Shown: positions 24,002 to 31,417 of the stretch, in pieces | How positions within the stretch are numbered: position 1 is the first letter of the stretch | How the letters are laid out: every line of letters begins with the position of its first letter | NCBI GenBank assembly: GCA_021203545.1 | Contig: JAJQAZ010000092.1 | Span: 1 to 42,448, forward strand | Length of the DNA: 42,448 nucleotides | Direction of reading: 5' to 3' | Origin: Tannerellaceae bacterium | GTDB lineage: Bacteria > Bacteroidota > Bacteroidia > Bacteroidales > Tannerellaceae | Program-made: the position numbers and the translations under genes | Notes under the pieces: generated by a model | Told to the model about the DNA's origin: nothing | The model's database searches: none | Seen by the model: the letters and a program-made list of their open reading frames with translations, nothing else

Positions 24002-24043
24002 AACCCGCCGCTTGCCGGAATAATTCCGGGGTTGCGACGGGTT
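24002..24043 (-). terminator. Rho-independent terminator after the 24067 lipoprotein gene
   Basis: AACCCGCCGC (24002-24011) pairs with GCGACGGGTT (24034-24043) with one mismatch, with CCGGAATAATTCCGG inside. On the minus strand it is followed by TGTTTTTTC. Confidence 0.8.
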
Positions 24044-24066
24044 CTACATTTATTATCGAGGTTCAA

Positions 24067-24486
24067 TCAATCATAAGATACATAATAAACATAGTCGTTC
24101 ATTACTGCTACACGCTGTACGGTACAATTTACTTGGCAATAATCGCTCACTTTCCTTACCTGGTAGTTGTAGCTTTCGCCCGTATACCGCTGATATAGGG
24201 TAACCATTCCATTCTGGTCGATCCCCGTTACCTGCATATCCACTTCATAATACGTACATTTTTCCATAGAACTGAAACAGATAAAATCCGCTGGTACTTC
24301 AAGTAGCCCATCTACTACACCTATGGTATAATGGTTATCACGTTGTACAAATTTGTAAACCCCATCGTGATAGTCTACCAGGATAAATGTATCAGTCTGC
24401 GCATTGTTGGCACTCATCTCATCAGTTTGCTGGCATGCGGATAATAAAATAGCCAGCAGGGGCCCAAGTATAAATTTTGGTCTCAT
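24067..24486 (-). CDS. Hypothetical lipoprotein
   Basis: 139 residues. A signal peptide with lipobox LLSAC (Cys18) is followed by a short polar linker and a beta-rich domain with several cysteines (FICFSSMEKC, YCQVNC). It ends in aromatic-rich MNDYVYYVSYD. No family recognised. Its own terminator lies downstream and another hairpin upstream (24586-24615), so it is probably transcribed alone. Placement next to the lysis genes may be coincidental. Likely anchored to an envelope membrane. Confidence 0.7.
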   Translation of the reverse strand: MRPKFILGPLLAILLSACQQTDEMSANNAQTDTFILVDYHDGVYKFVQRDNHYTIGVVDGLLEVPADFICFSSMEKCTYYEVDMQVTGIDQNGMVTLYQRYTGESYNYQVRKVSDYCQVNCTVQRVAVMNDYVYYVSYD

Positions 24487-24579
24487 AAGTGTTAGGTTTT
24501 AAAATGTGCTGCTAAAGTAGAGATTATTTTGCTTCATACAACACATTATTTTGTGTTAAAAAAACACTTTTTAAGAACA

Positions 24580-24615
24580 CAAAAAAAGGACGTAATTAGT
24601 TAAAATCACGTCCTT
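24580..24615 (-). terminator. Rho-independent terminator of the lysis cassette
   Basis: AAGGACGT (24586-24593) and ACGTCCTT (24608-24615) pair perfectly. On the minus strand the stem is followed by a run of seven Ts. It lies 35 bases beyond the spanin-like gene. Confidence 0.85.
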
Positions 24616-24649
24616 AATGTATAATTCAAGGAGTATAGGCATCATAAAG

Positions 24650-25138
24650 TCATGTTAAATAACATATATTTTTCTTCTTTAGCCAGAGAAAAACGGCTCC
24701 TAATCCAAGTACAGAAAAGATTACCGCCAGCAACAGCCGCGAAACCGGACGGCTATCCCGTGTTTTCTCCTCATAAAAAGCCGATTCTGCCTCCTCGTGT
24801 TGCCTTCCTCCTGCCATCACATGCGTAGTGTCACTCCCGTGTGTATACCGGTAAAGTTGCCCGCCGGCAGTTTCGCCGGAGTCCACTACAATCTCTGCCT
24901 GTATATATTGCCGGCCCACACTGTCCGGAGGCGACCACAGGGTAATATGGCCCGATAATTGCCGCTGCCACTGGTCAACCAGTGTATCAACAGAGGCTAC
25001 CCGCGAAAACCGGGAAGCGATGCCGGCCATTTCCTGCCACTGCCGGTAGCCGTTCCACCCTTCGGCAACCCGCCGGCTTTTACAGCCTGCCGCAAATAGC
25101 AAACAGGCTATAAAAGAAAACAGAAGTACCCGTTTCAT
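24650..25138 (-). CDS. Unimolecular-spanin-like lysis protein (lipoprotein with C-terminal membrane anchor)
   Basis: 162 residues. N-terminal signal with lipobox FAAGC (Cys19), a periplasmic-looking middle (about 20-130) with long helical segments (EGWNGYRQWQEMAGIASRF; DTLVDQWQRQL), then a C-terminal transmembrane helix (about 134-153, LLLAVIFSVLGLGAVFLWL) with a basic KKK end. A lipid anchor at one end and an inner-membrane helix at the other is the layout of unimolecular spanins (T1 gp11 type), which join and fuse the two membranes in the last step of phage lysis. It overlaps the amidase by four bases in a holin-amidase-spanin order. The role is inferred from topology and context, not from sequence family. 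Confidence 0.6.
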   Translation of the reverse strand: MKRVLLFSFIACLLFAAGCKSRRVAEGWNGYRQWQEMAGIASRFSRVASVDTLVDQWQRQLSGHITLWSPPDSVGRQYIQAEIVVDSGETAGGQLYRYTHGSDTTHVMAGGRQHEEAESAFYEEKTRDSRPVSRLLLAVIFSVLGLGAVFLWLKKKNICYLT

Positions 25139-25599
25139 AACTGCCGGATATAGGTTTGATACTCCGGAATGGCATCAAAACAGGGGCACTCCTTAATCCG
25201 CTCCCACGGGTCAATCACTCCGTTGCCGTTCAGATCAGGCGATGTATCCCGGTGGCCCATCACCCGGCGCACCGGATACCTGTCGCACAAATCCTTCACA
25301 AGGTTTACCAGCGCCTCTTTCTGGGCCAGTGTACGGGTATCGGCTGCCCGGCCGGCTGCGTCCAGCCCGCCTATGTAACAAATCCCCAGGCTACCGCTAT
25401 TCCAGCCTGCCGCATGTGCTCCCACCTGTTCGTCCGGGCGGCCTTTCTCCACCCGTCCGTCCCGCCTCACCACATAGTGGTAACCAATAGCCCGCCAGCC
25501 GTTTTACAGGCGGTGCATCCGGTCTATCTCCGCCGCTCCCACATCGGTACCCGGGCGGCTGGCAGAGCAGTGGATAATCAGGGTATCAATGTTCCTCAT
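25135..25599 (-). pseudogene. N-acetylmuramoyl-L-alanine amidase (phage endolysin) with an in-frame TAA
   Basis: Read through, the frame from ATG 25599 encodes about 154 residues of an Amidase_2/T7-lysozyme-like enzyme that cuts the peptide-glycan bond of peptidoglycan. It opens MRNIDTLIIHCSASR (zinc ligand H10) and has GWRAIGYHYVVRRDGRV, HAAGWN and SLGICYIGG. The second His and the Cys zinc ligands lie in RVMGHRDTSPD...ECPCFD. Codon 32 is TAA (25504-25506), just before NGWRAIGYHYVV, so conventional translation gives only 31 residues. Restarts downstream would lose H10 and so activity. Context is CTG-TAA-AAC; CAA (Gln) to TAA is one transition. It may be inactive, read through, or a sequence error. 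Overlaps both lysis neighbours. Confidence 0.85.
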
Positions 25600-26020
25600 C
25601 GTCCGCCTCCTCCTTTCTTTCAATGTTGATCAACTCTGATTTGCGGGCAAAGAAAGCCAACAGGTTCACCTTAATCTTCATTCCACGCGCAGCGAAATAA
25701 TTCACAAAAATGCTCTCCATCTCCACCCCATAAATAATAATCAGGATCAGCATCGGCACCAGGTCTACCCCGAAAGGCTGGCTAAATGCCTGCCCGAAGG
25801 TATAAGCCATCATCACCCAGATCACATAACTGCATACCTTGTCCAGTGTACGCCGTATAGCCCGCGAGCGCTTAACCGGCTCGTTACGCGATTGCGAAGC
25901 CACAATCCCAAATTTCAGGTCTCCCATAGTCAGGCAAAAAGCCAGGAGAAAAAGCCACTTCGCCCAATCCATAAATTCCACCAGCCCTAACAGGAACTGG
26001 TCTGTGTACGTATGTTCCAT
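25586..26020 (-). CDS. Phage holin family protein
   Basis: 144 residues from ATG 26020 (MEHTYTDQFLLG...). Three hydrophobic segments: about 16-33 (DWAKWLFLLAFCLTMGDL), about 62-78 (YVIWVMMAYTFGQAF) and about 84-103 (VDLVPMLILIIIYGVEMESI), then a polar charged tail (RKEEADDEEH). This matches the Bacteroidales phage holin family (Holin_4-like), inner-membrane proteins that trigger release or access of the endolysin. An in-frame start at 26080 would add an unlikely N-terminus. It overlaps the amidase by 14 bases and is first in the lysis cassette. Confidence 0.82.
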   Translation of the reverse strand: MEHTYTDQFLLGLVEFMDWAKWLFLLAFCLTMGDLKFGIVASQSRNEPVKRSRAIRRTLDKVCSYVIWVMMAYTFGQAFSQPFGVDLVPMLILIIIYGVEMESIFVNYFAARGMKIKVNLLAFFARKSELINIERKEEADDEEH

Positions 26021-26143
26021 TCGATTAAAAATATATTGATTTAAGGTACAATAATATACCAAAAAAGCCGGATAAACCAATATCCGGAAGTCTTATTCCT
26101 GACATATGGGGTACTTGTCAGGAATTAGAATCCGGAAATTTTA

Positions 26144-26151
26144 TATATTTG
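26144..26151 (+). promoter_or_regulatory. -7 promoter box of the GH43-like gene (TATATTTG)
   Basis: TATATTTG matches TAnnTTTG and ends 15 bases before the ATG at 26167. No clear TTTG at -33. The gene therefore seems to have its own promoter, apart from the divergent lysis cassette. Confidence 0.55.
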
Positions 26152-26166
26152 GAAACCTAATAAGAA

Positions 26167-27177
26167 ATGAACATGAGAAAAGTTTTTACATGTATGTTGT
26201 TACTGGCTATATGGATCCCTGCTATAGGGTATAGCCAGGAGGTGCCGGCACCGTTGTACAGAGATCCTATTACAGACGGGGCTGCCGACCCCGCGCTTGT
26301 TTATAATCCGTTTGAAAAAGCCTGGTGGATGCTGTATACACAACGACGGGCGAATGTAGAAACAGCCGATGTGGCCTACTGCTACGGGAATGAAATTGGA
26401 ATTGCTTACTCTGAAGATAATGGCAGAACCTGGCGCTACAGAGGTACACTGGACCTGGAGTTTGAACGGGGGAAAAATACATTCTGGGCTCCGGATATTG
26501 TTCTGCACAACGGGGTGCACCATATGTTTGTGTCTTATATACGCGGTGTGGCCAACCATTGGAGCGGAACCGCTACAATGATGCACTATACCAGTACCAA
26601 TTTATGGGACTGGACATGGGAAGGGCCTGTAAAATTACCCAAAGAAAATGTAATCGACGCCACCCTGATACAACTTCCGGACGGAAAGTGGCGCATGTGG
26701 TATAAATGGGACAGCAAATCGCTGTTTGCGGATAGCGACGACCTGTATAGCTGGACAGGTGACGAGGTGCCCGCTATTAGTGATGTACCGCACGAAGGAG
26801 CCAAAGTATTCCGTTTTAGAGACCGTTACTGGATGGTTACAGATGAATGGAGGGGAATGGGTGTGTACAGTTCGGACGATCTGTTGAACTGGCACAAACA
26901 ACCGGGCCATATACTGAACGAACCCAGCAAACGAAAAGACGATTATCCCAGTGGCGCACACGGAGATGTGATTGTAACAGCAGAAAGTGCCTATATTTTT
27001 TACTTTACCCACCCGGGCCGCGAATCACACACCAAAGATTACCAGAACGAAATAGGCAACATCCCTTACGAACTACGCCGTTCTTCCATACAAGTAGCCG
27101 AACTGGATGTAACAGACGGTGTACTGGTAGTAAAAGACCGGGATAAACCGTTCAGGGTTTATTTAGATACACCTTAA
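26167..27177 (+). CDS. Secreted GH43-like five-bladed beta-propeller glycosidase
   Basis: 336 residues. A signal peptide (residues 1 to about 22, ending GYSQ) precedes a propeller with repeated aromatic/acidic strands. Motifs seen: YRDPITDGAADPALVYN near the start (the DPA/DPD-type Asp of GH43 clans), FWAPDIVLHNG, VIDATLIQLPDGKWRMWY, and HEGAKVFRFRDRYWMVTDEW (candidate catalytic Glu). These fit the GH43/62/117-like superfamily acting on arabinan, xylan or similar glycans in the periplasm or outside. Substrate unknown. It stands alone between the lysis cassette and the tail genes; whether it is cargo of the element (for example for receptor glycan) or a chromosomal remnant cannot be told. Confidence 0.8.
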   Translation: MNMRKVFTCMLLLAIWIPAIGYSQEVPAPLYRDPITDGAADPALVYNPFEKAWWMLYTQRRANVETADVAYCYGNEIGIAYSEDNGRTWRYRGTLDLEFERGKNTFWAPDIVLHNGVHHMFVSYIRGVANHWSGTATMMHYTSTNLWDWTWEGPVKLPKENVIDATLIQLPDGKWRMWYKWDSKSLFADSDDLYSWTGDEVPAISDVPHEGAKVFRFRDRYWMVTDEWRGMGVYSSDDLLNWHKQPGHILNEPSKRKDDYPSGAHGDVIVTAESAYIFYFTHPGRESHTKDYQNEIGNIPYELRRSSIQVAELDVTDGVLVVKDRDKPFRVYLDTP

Positions 27178-27200
27178 AACTCTGATCCTTATACTCCCCA

Positions 27201-27282
27201 CCTCTAAAAGAGAAACCAAAGAACAGTGAGATAAAAAAACAACTATATTTAGAATCACTGGTTTGATCTTCTCTTTTAGAGG
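27201..27282. repeat. Long imperfect inverted repeat after the GH43-like gene
   Basis: CCTCTAAAAGAGAA (27201-27214) and onward to CAGTGA pairs with TCACTG...TTCTCTTTTAGAGG (27255-27282). About 28 bases per arm, the outer 14 perfect, with a 25-base loop. It could be a terminator-like structure or the end of an inserted element; the decayed gene begins about 110 bases further on. Confidence 0.6.
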
Positions 27283-27391
27283 CAATATAATCCGGTTTAC
27301 AGTAAAATAAGAAAAGCAAACAATTGTATTCAACACAACATCCTGAAATATTTTTTAACAATCTATTCCATTCTTAGGGCTTATTTTGTAA

Positions 27392-28322
27392 GGAAAAGTT
27401 AAGACCTACCGGGAAGGAAGCTGGAATTACGCAACTATTGAAACTACCGGCGCAAGAACCCGTATCAAAACCACTGTCTATACCTTTATTGACGGAGTAG
27501 AGAAAACAACAGATGCAACCGAAACGGATACAGCTACCAGCCGTACGGAAAACTATACATATAGTTATTTAAAACAAACCCGGACAACAACTATTTTGTA
27601 CCATTTTTCGGACAACAGCTCTCACACGATTGACAAAGGTTCAGAAAGCGGTGAAGTTGCAGTTATATTCTCTGCTACATTTGATATAACCACTTTTAGT
27701 GCCAGGGGAGGAACAGCAACAGTACAACCCCCTGCTTCGCCCTATATGACCTGGAAAGGTACACAGGTAAATAAAACAATTACCCTATCCGGTTTAAAGC
27801 TGGTAAGTTCAGGTACGGTTCCTGGGAAATTTTCCATAAATACTTTAACTGTAACAGCAAAGAATAGGGGAAGTATCGAAGGGGGTTGGCTTAGCTGTCA
27901 GGTATACCTGCAAGCCACTACAACAATTGACGGGGAAACTGTAATTGTAAGAAGTACAAACACAGTAACAATATCCCAATCTCAAAATATATTATACCTT
28001 AGCTCTGGTTCTATCAACGTAACCCCTTCTTCTTTTTCTTTAGCAGGTGGCGAATCTGCTACAGCACAAATCAATTATACTACTCCTTTTGTTTTTGCAT
28101 ATTCAAGTGGAGAAACAGAAAGGATTTATAGTTTAAGCGATCTGACCATATACTATATCTCCTAAAGATGTATATTGGTTATCTGTAGGTTCTCTTAGTT
28201 CCACATCTATTAGTTTTACATGTTATACTACTACTTACCCACCAAGCGGTTATATAGAACTATCTGCTACCTATAAATCTGTTGTTGTTTCGACAACTAT
28301 ACCTATTAAATTAAGAAGATAA
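27392..28322 (+). pseudogene. 5'-truncated and frameshifted beta-sandwich surface/adhesin-like gene
   Basis: The frame is open from 27392 with protein-like text but no plausible start codon (VKTYREGSWNYATIETTG...). It runs through Thr/Ser-rich strands such as TVTISQSQNILYLSSGSINV and SFSLAGGESATAQINYTT. These resemble Ig-like or BACON-like domains common on Bacteroidota surface and tail proteins. It stops at 28163-28165. Removing one A near 28148 restores ...SLSDLTYTISPKDVYWLSVGS and leads to ...VVVSTTIPIKLRR, TAA 28320-28322. So the gene has lost its 5' end and has a further indel. It lies just before the tail promoter. It may be a remnant or silent copy of a fibre or adhesin gene. Confidence 0.7.
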
Positions 28323-28403
28323 TCCGTTGACCAACGTAACCCAATACATTTATTAACAAATAAGCTTCAAAAACAGGGCTAAAGTCTGAATCAACGTTAA
28401 AAA

Positions 28404-28520
28404 AATGCGTATTTCTGACCAAAGATACAATTGTTATTTTTCGTACGCAATTGCGCATTATATTTGCAGTATGAAAACAAGACAAACAGATAAAACAAGC
28501 GAATAAATACGCAAATGCAT
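28404..28520 (+). promoter_or_regulatory. Tail-operon promoter with repressor operators
   Basis: -7 box TATATTTG (28459-28466); the -33 region is weak (ATTTTTCG around 28436). The palindrome ACGCAATTGCGC (28445-28456, perfect core CGCAATTGCG) sits between the boxes, as at 13277-13288. TACGCAAATGCAT (28508-28520) is identical to 13233-13245. A half-site TGCGTATTT is near 28406. An 11-codon ORF (28471-28506) follows the promoter. The likely controller is the S24 repressor. Confidence 0.7.
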
Positions 28521-28558
28521 TTAAAAGTAAAAATAAAAACAACTATAATCCGATTGAG

Positions 28559-29020
28559 ATGAAAGAGATTATTGAAGATTTAATAAACTGTTTAAAGGAA
28601 GAACTTCCCGAATGTAGAACCGTAGAGGTGGATTGGGGTCAGTTAACAGAAAGAAGCCCCCAGGTAGTATTTCCCTGTGTATTGGTAGACCTGGAAAAGA
28701 TCGGCTATTCTAACCTGGCAAACGGATACCAAATGGCCGAACCGGAAATCAGCCTGGTCGTAGCGGTTCAGACGCCCGGCCAACCGGCTACAGCGGAAGA
28801 ACAGTTCGAACGGTTTATACTGACAGAGAAGATACACGATATTCTGCAGTATTATACAAACGGCGACTATTCTCCCCTGTTGCGCAAAGAGATACAGAAA
28901 CTGGAAGGAGGTAAAGGATATCATGGATATAAAATTATCTATCAGACTACTTACCAGGTTGCGTACGACAACGGGTATCTGCGAACCGGAATAGACGAAA
29001 TTAAACTGAATTTCATATAA
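28559..29020 (+). CDS. Tail terminator/completion-like protein
   Basis: 153 residues, first gene of the tail operon. Text such as EIIEDLINCLKEELPECRTVEVDWGQLTERSPQVVFPCVLVDLE, then EEQFERFILTEKIHDIL, has the pattern of tail-completion (gp37/gpU-like) proteins of contractile phages. These cap the tail tube and lie upstream of the sheath gene. Sequence evidence alone is modest; position is the main argument. If right, its retention in a headless particle resembles a cap on the tube. Confidence 0.5.
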   Translation: MKEIIEDLINCLKEELPECRTVEVDWGQLTERSPQVVFPCVLVDLEKIGYSNLANGYQMAEPEISLVVAVQTPGQPATAEEQFERFILTEKIHDILQYYTNGDYSPLLRKEIQKLEGGKGYHGYKIIYQTTYQVAYDNGYLRTGIDEIKLNFI

Positions 29021-29070
29021 CAGAACAGTAGTAACCAGAGAAGATAGTTAGTAAAGACACTTTTGCCGTC

Positions 29071-29190
29071 ATGCAGGGAATATATATACAACTATTAAAA
29101 AGAGGCCGTGAAACAGATACGGCAACGGACGATCCTTTATCCCTATATACACCCTGTTTTGGCAAAAAAGTCAGGCAAACAGTTCTCTGA
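29071..29190 (+). CDS. Possible small protein between terminator and sheath genes
   Basis: 39 codons (MQGIYIQLLKRGRETDTATD...), ending TGA 29188-29190. It fills part of the 240-base gap before the sheath gene. Neither family nor start signal supports it strongly. The gap otherwise shows no gene and may hold leader sequence for the sheath mRNA. Confidence 0.25.
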   Translation: MQGIYIQLLKRGRETDTATDDPLSLYTPCFGKKVRQTVL

Positions 29191-29260
29191 TTTACTCAAC
29201 GGAATAATTTCCTTATTACTAAAAACAAGTATCAATTAAAAATTAAAAACAAAAAAGAAC

Positions 29261-30460
29261 ATGTTACCACGTGTAAAAATTTCTTATGCCAATGGTGCGT
29301 TAGGACAGGTTGAAGCAATGGCAGACGGTTGTCTGGGTTTCCTGGCGGTAGGCGCAATGGCTGTAACAGACGAAAACAACAATGAAGTGTTTAAACTGAA
29401 CACTCCCTACACTATCCGTAAACTGGCCGGACTGCAGGACCTGGGTGTAACCAAAGAGAACAATCCCAACCTGTACCGCAATGTAAAAGACTTCTATGCA
29501 GAAGCCGGGGACGGGGTAGAATTATGGATTATGGCATTTGCCGGAAGTCTTTCGTTCACTAAAGTACTGGATAAAGACGAAGCATACGCAAAAGCTTTAT
29601 TACAGGCATCTAACGGTAAAATCCGTGCCCTGATTGCATTTAAAACTCCGAATGCAGATCCGGAAATCAGAAACGGACTGGATAAAGAGATTCCGGAAGC
29701 AATGGAAAAAGCACAGGGATTGGGCGAATGGGCTACTGAGGAGTTGCGCACCCCTATCTTTACCCTGATTGAAGGATACGGTTATACCGATGATCCAACG
29801 GTTTTACCTGATTTATCCTCTTACAGCCACAACCGGGTAGGGATTGTAATTGGTGATACCGAAGCAGATAGTGCCAATGCCTGTATGGGTATTGTGGCCG
29901 GTCGCCTGGCTATCTCGCCGGTACAACGTAAAATCAGCCGTGTAAAAGACGGTGCTTTGACTCCGCAGACTATTTATGTAGGCAGCGAACCGGCAGAGAC
30001 AGCCGATGTGGAAGCTGTGCATGAAAAAGGCTATATCACCTTCCGCACGTTTGTAGGCAAGAGTGGGTATTTTATTGCTGATGATAACCTGGCTACCGAA
30101 GTAGCAGACGATTACCGCTCAATCAGTAACCGGCGGGTGATCGACAAGGCGTACCGCATCGCTTACAATACACTGATCGAAACCCTGAATGATGAGGTGC
30201 CTATCACAACCGACGGAACGATTTCGCCTTCCTGGTGTGCCTCCTTACAGGGTGATGTGGAACAGGCCATTATTTCGAATATGACAGCTAACGGAAACCT
30301 CGGCAACGACCCGGCGGATACCAACGACACCGGTGTGGAGTGTAAAATCCCTTACGACCAGCCGATTCTTTCGGACTCTAAACTATCCGTTACCCTCCGG
30401 GTGAAACCCAACGGATATGCAAAATATATCGATGCGGAATTAGGATTTAAAACAGCTTAA
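29261..30460 (+). CDS. Contractile tail sheath protein (DUF2586-like)
   Basis: 399 residues. Sheath subunits wrap the tube and contract to drive it into a target cell. The N-terminus (MLPRVKISYANGALGQVEAMADG) and the middle (DFYAEAGDGVELWIMAFAG; YSHNRVGIVIGDTE; AGRLAISPVQRKISRVKDG) match the DUF2586 sheath group of Bacteroidota phages. The C-terminal segment YRSISNRRVIDKAYRIAYNTLIETLNDEVP and the final LRVKPNGYAKYIDAELGF correspond to the conserved sheath domain whose arms interlink with the tube and neighbours. It is immediately followed by the tube gene (17-base gap). This gene makes the element a myovirus-type tail. Confidence 0.85.
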   Translation: MLPRVKISYANGALGQVEAMADGCLGFLAVGAMAVTDENNNEVFKLNTPYTIRKLAGLQDLGVTKENNPNLYRNVKDFYAEAGDGVELWIMAFAGSLSFTKVLDKDEAYAKALLQASNGKIRALIAFKTPNADPEIRNGLDKEIPEAMEKAQGLGEWATEELRTPIFTLIEGYGYTDDPTVLPDLSSYSHNRVGIVIGDTEADSANACMGIVAGRLAISPVQRKISRVKDGALTPQTIYVGSEPAETADVEAVHEKGYITFRTFVGKSGYFIADDNLATEVADDYRSISNRRVIDKAYRIAYNTLIETLNDEVPITTDGTISPSWCASLQGDVEQAIISNMTANGNLGNDPADTNDTGVECKIPYDQPILSDSKLSVTLRVKPNGYAKYIDAELGFKTA

Positions 30461-30477
30461 TAAAAAATTAAAAGACA

Positions 30478-30885
30478 ATGTTTAACAGCAGACAATACGA
30501 ATACGCAGACATTACAGTATTCATGGGCGACCGTGATGTAACCGGCTTACGCTCTATCAAATATACAGCAAAACAGGAAAAAGAGACCGTATACGGCAAA
30601 GGCAATATGCCGCTTAGTATCCAGAAAGGAAATAAAAGTTTCGAAGGTGAAATCGGCCTTTTACAATCCGAACTGGAAGCACTGACAGAGAGTGGTATCT
30701 CACTGCTCGACCTGGAACTGAAAATCGTGGCAACTTACGGTAACCCATCGAACGGGGATACACTGGTGATTGATGAACTGATCGGTGTACAGTTTACCGA
30801 AGAAACCAAAGAGATGAAACAGGGAGACAAATTCATGGAAATTACCCTTCCTATTATTTTCCTTAACAAAAGAAAACTACAGTAA
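30478..30885 (+). CDS. Tail tube protein
   Basis: 135 residues, beta-rich: YEYADITVFMGDRDVTGLRSIKYTAKQEKETVYGKGNMPLSIQKG, then EITLPIIFLNKRKLQ. The compact fold with a long beta-hairpin and the position directly after the sheath are those of the inner tube subunit (Hcp-like) of contractile tails. It has the DRDVTG...GKG signature I associate with tube proteins of this lineage. The 62-base gap after it carries a C-rich hairpin (TCCCCTCACCTTCCTCA...), which may modulate transcription into the chaperone gene. Confidence 0.8.
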   Translation: MFNSRQYEYADITVFMGDRDVTGLRSIKYTAKQEKETVYGKGNMPLSIQKGNKSFEGEIGLLQSELEALTESGISLLDLELKIVATYGNPSNGDTLVIDELIGVQFTEETKEMKQGDKFMEITLPIIFLNKRKLQ

Positions 30886-30947
30886 AAAACCAAAGTCCCC
30901 TCACCTTCCTCAAAGAGGTCGGGAGGGCTTATAAAAAACTAAAAACG

Positions 30948-31259
30948 ATGGCAAAAGAAAGATTAACAGGACAGGCTACAGACAGCCAGATACAAGAGTG
31001 GAAAGAACAATACGGAGACGTATTCTGCATTAAAACGGAAGGGCATGTATGCTACCTGCGCAAACCTAACCGCCGTGCGATTTCGTACGCGACAGTAGCG
31101 GGCAAAACCGACCCGTTGAAATTCAACGAAACGCTGATGCGTGAGTGTTGGCTGGGCGGTAGTGAAGAGGTTCGCACCAACGACGATATGTTCATGGCAG
31201 CATGCGGTGTACTGGATAAAATCATCGAGCTGAAACAGGCCGAACTGGAAAAGCTCTAA
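30948..31259 (+). CDS. Tail assembly chaperone-like protein, with out-of-frame extension
   Basis: 103 residues, helical: RLTGQATDSQIQEWKEQYGDVFCIKTEGHVCYLRKPNRRAISYAT and VLDKIIELKQAELEKL. It sits between tube and tape measure, where contractile phages encode a chaperone pair made by a -1 frameshift. The -1 frame is open from 31220 through the tape-measure gene. It encodes KATGLDEREDRDVVRKLDAQLRY... and DDMEWGMRVNELKWLRKK, the usual style of the extension. No ideal slippery heptamer is seen; GGAAAAG at 31247-31253 is the best. Confidence 0.65.
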   Translation: MAKERLTGQATDSQIQEWKEQYGDVFCIKTEGHVCYLRKPNRRAISYATVAGKTDPLKFNETLMRECWLGGSEEVRTNDDMFMAACGVLDKIIELKQAELEKL

Positions 31260-31417
31260 AGGCTACCGGTTTAGATGAACGGGAGGACCGGGATGTTGTG
31301 CGTAAACTGGACGCACAACTCCGGTACTACCTGCACATCGATCCGGATAGCCTTGATGATATGGAGTGGGGAATGCGCGTAAATGAATTGAAATGGCTTC
31401 GTAAAAAAATAATTAAT

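Noticed and set aside
31298-31417. Tape-measure start at GTG 31298
   Set aside because: The 40 extra residues look like the chaperone extension, not a tape-measure start; ATG 31418 is preferred.
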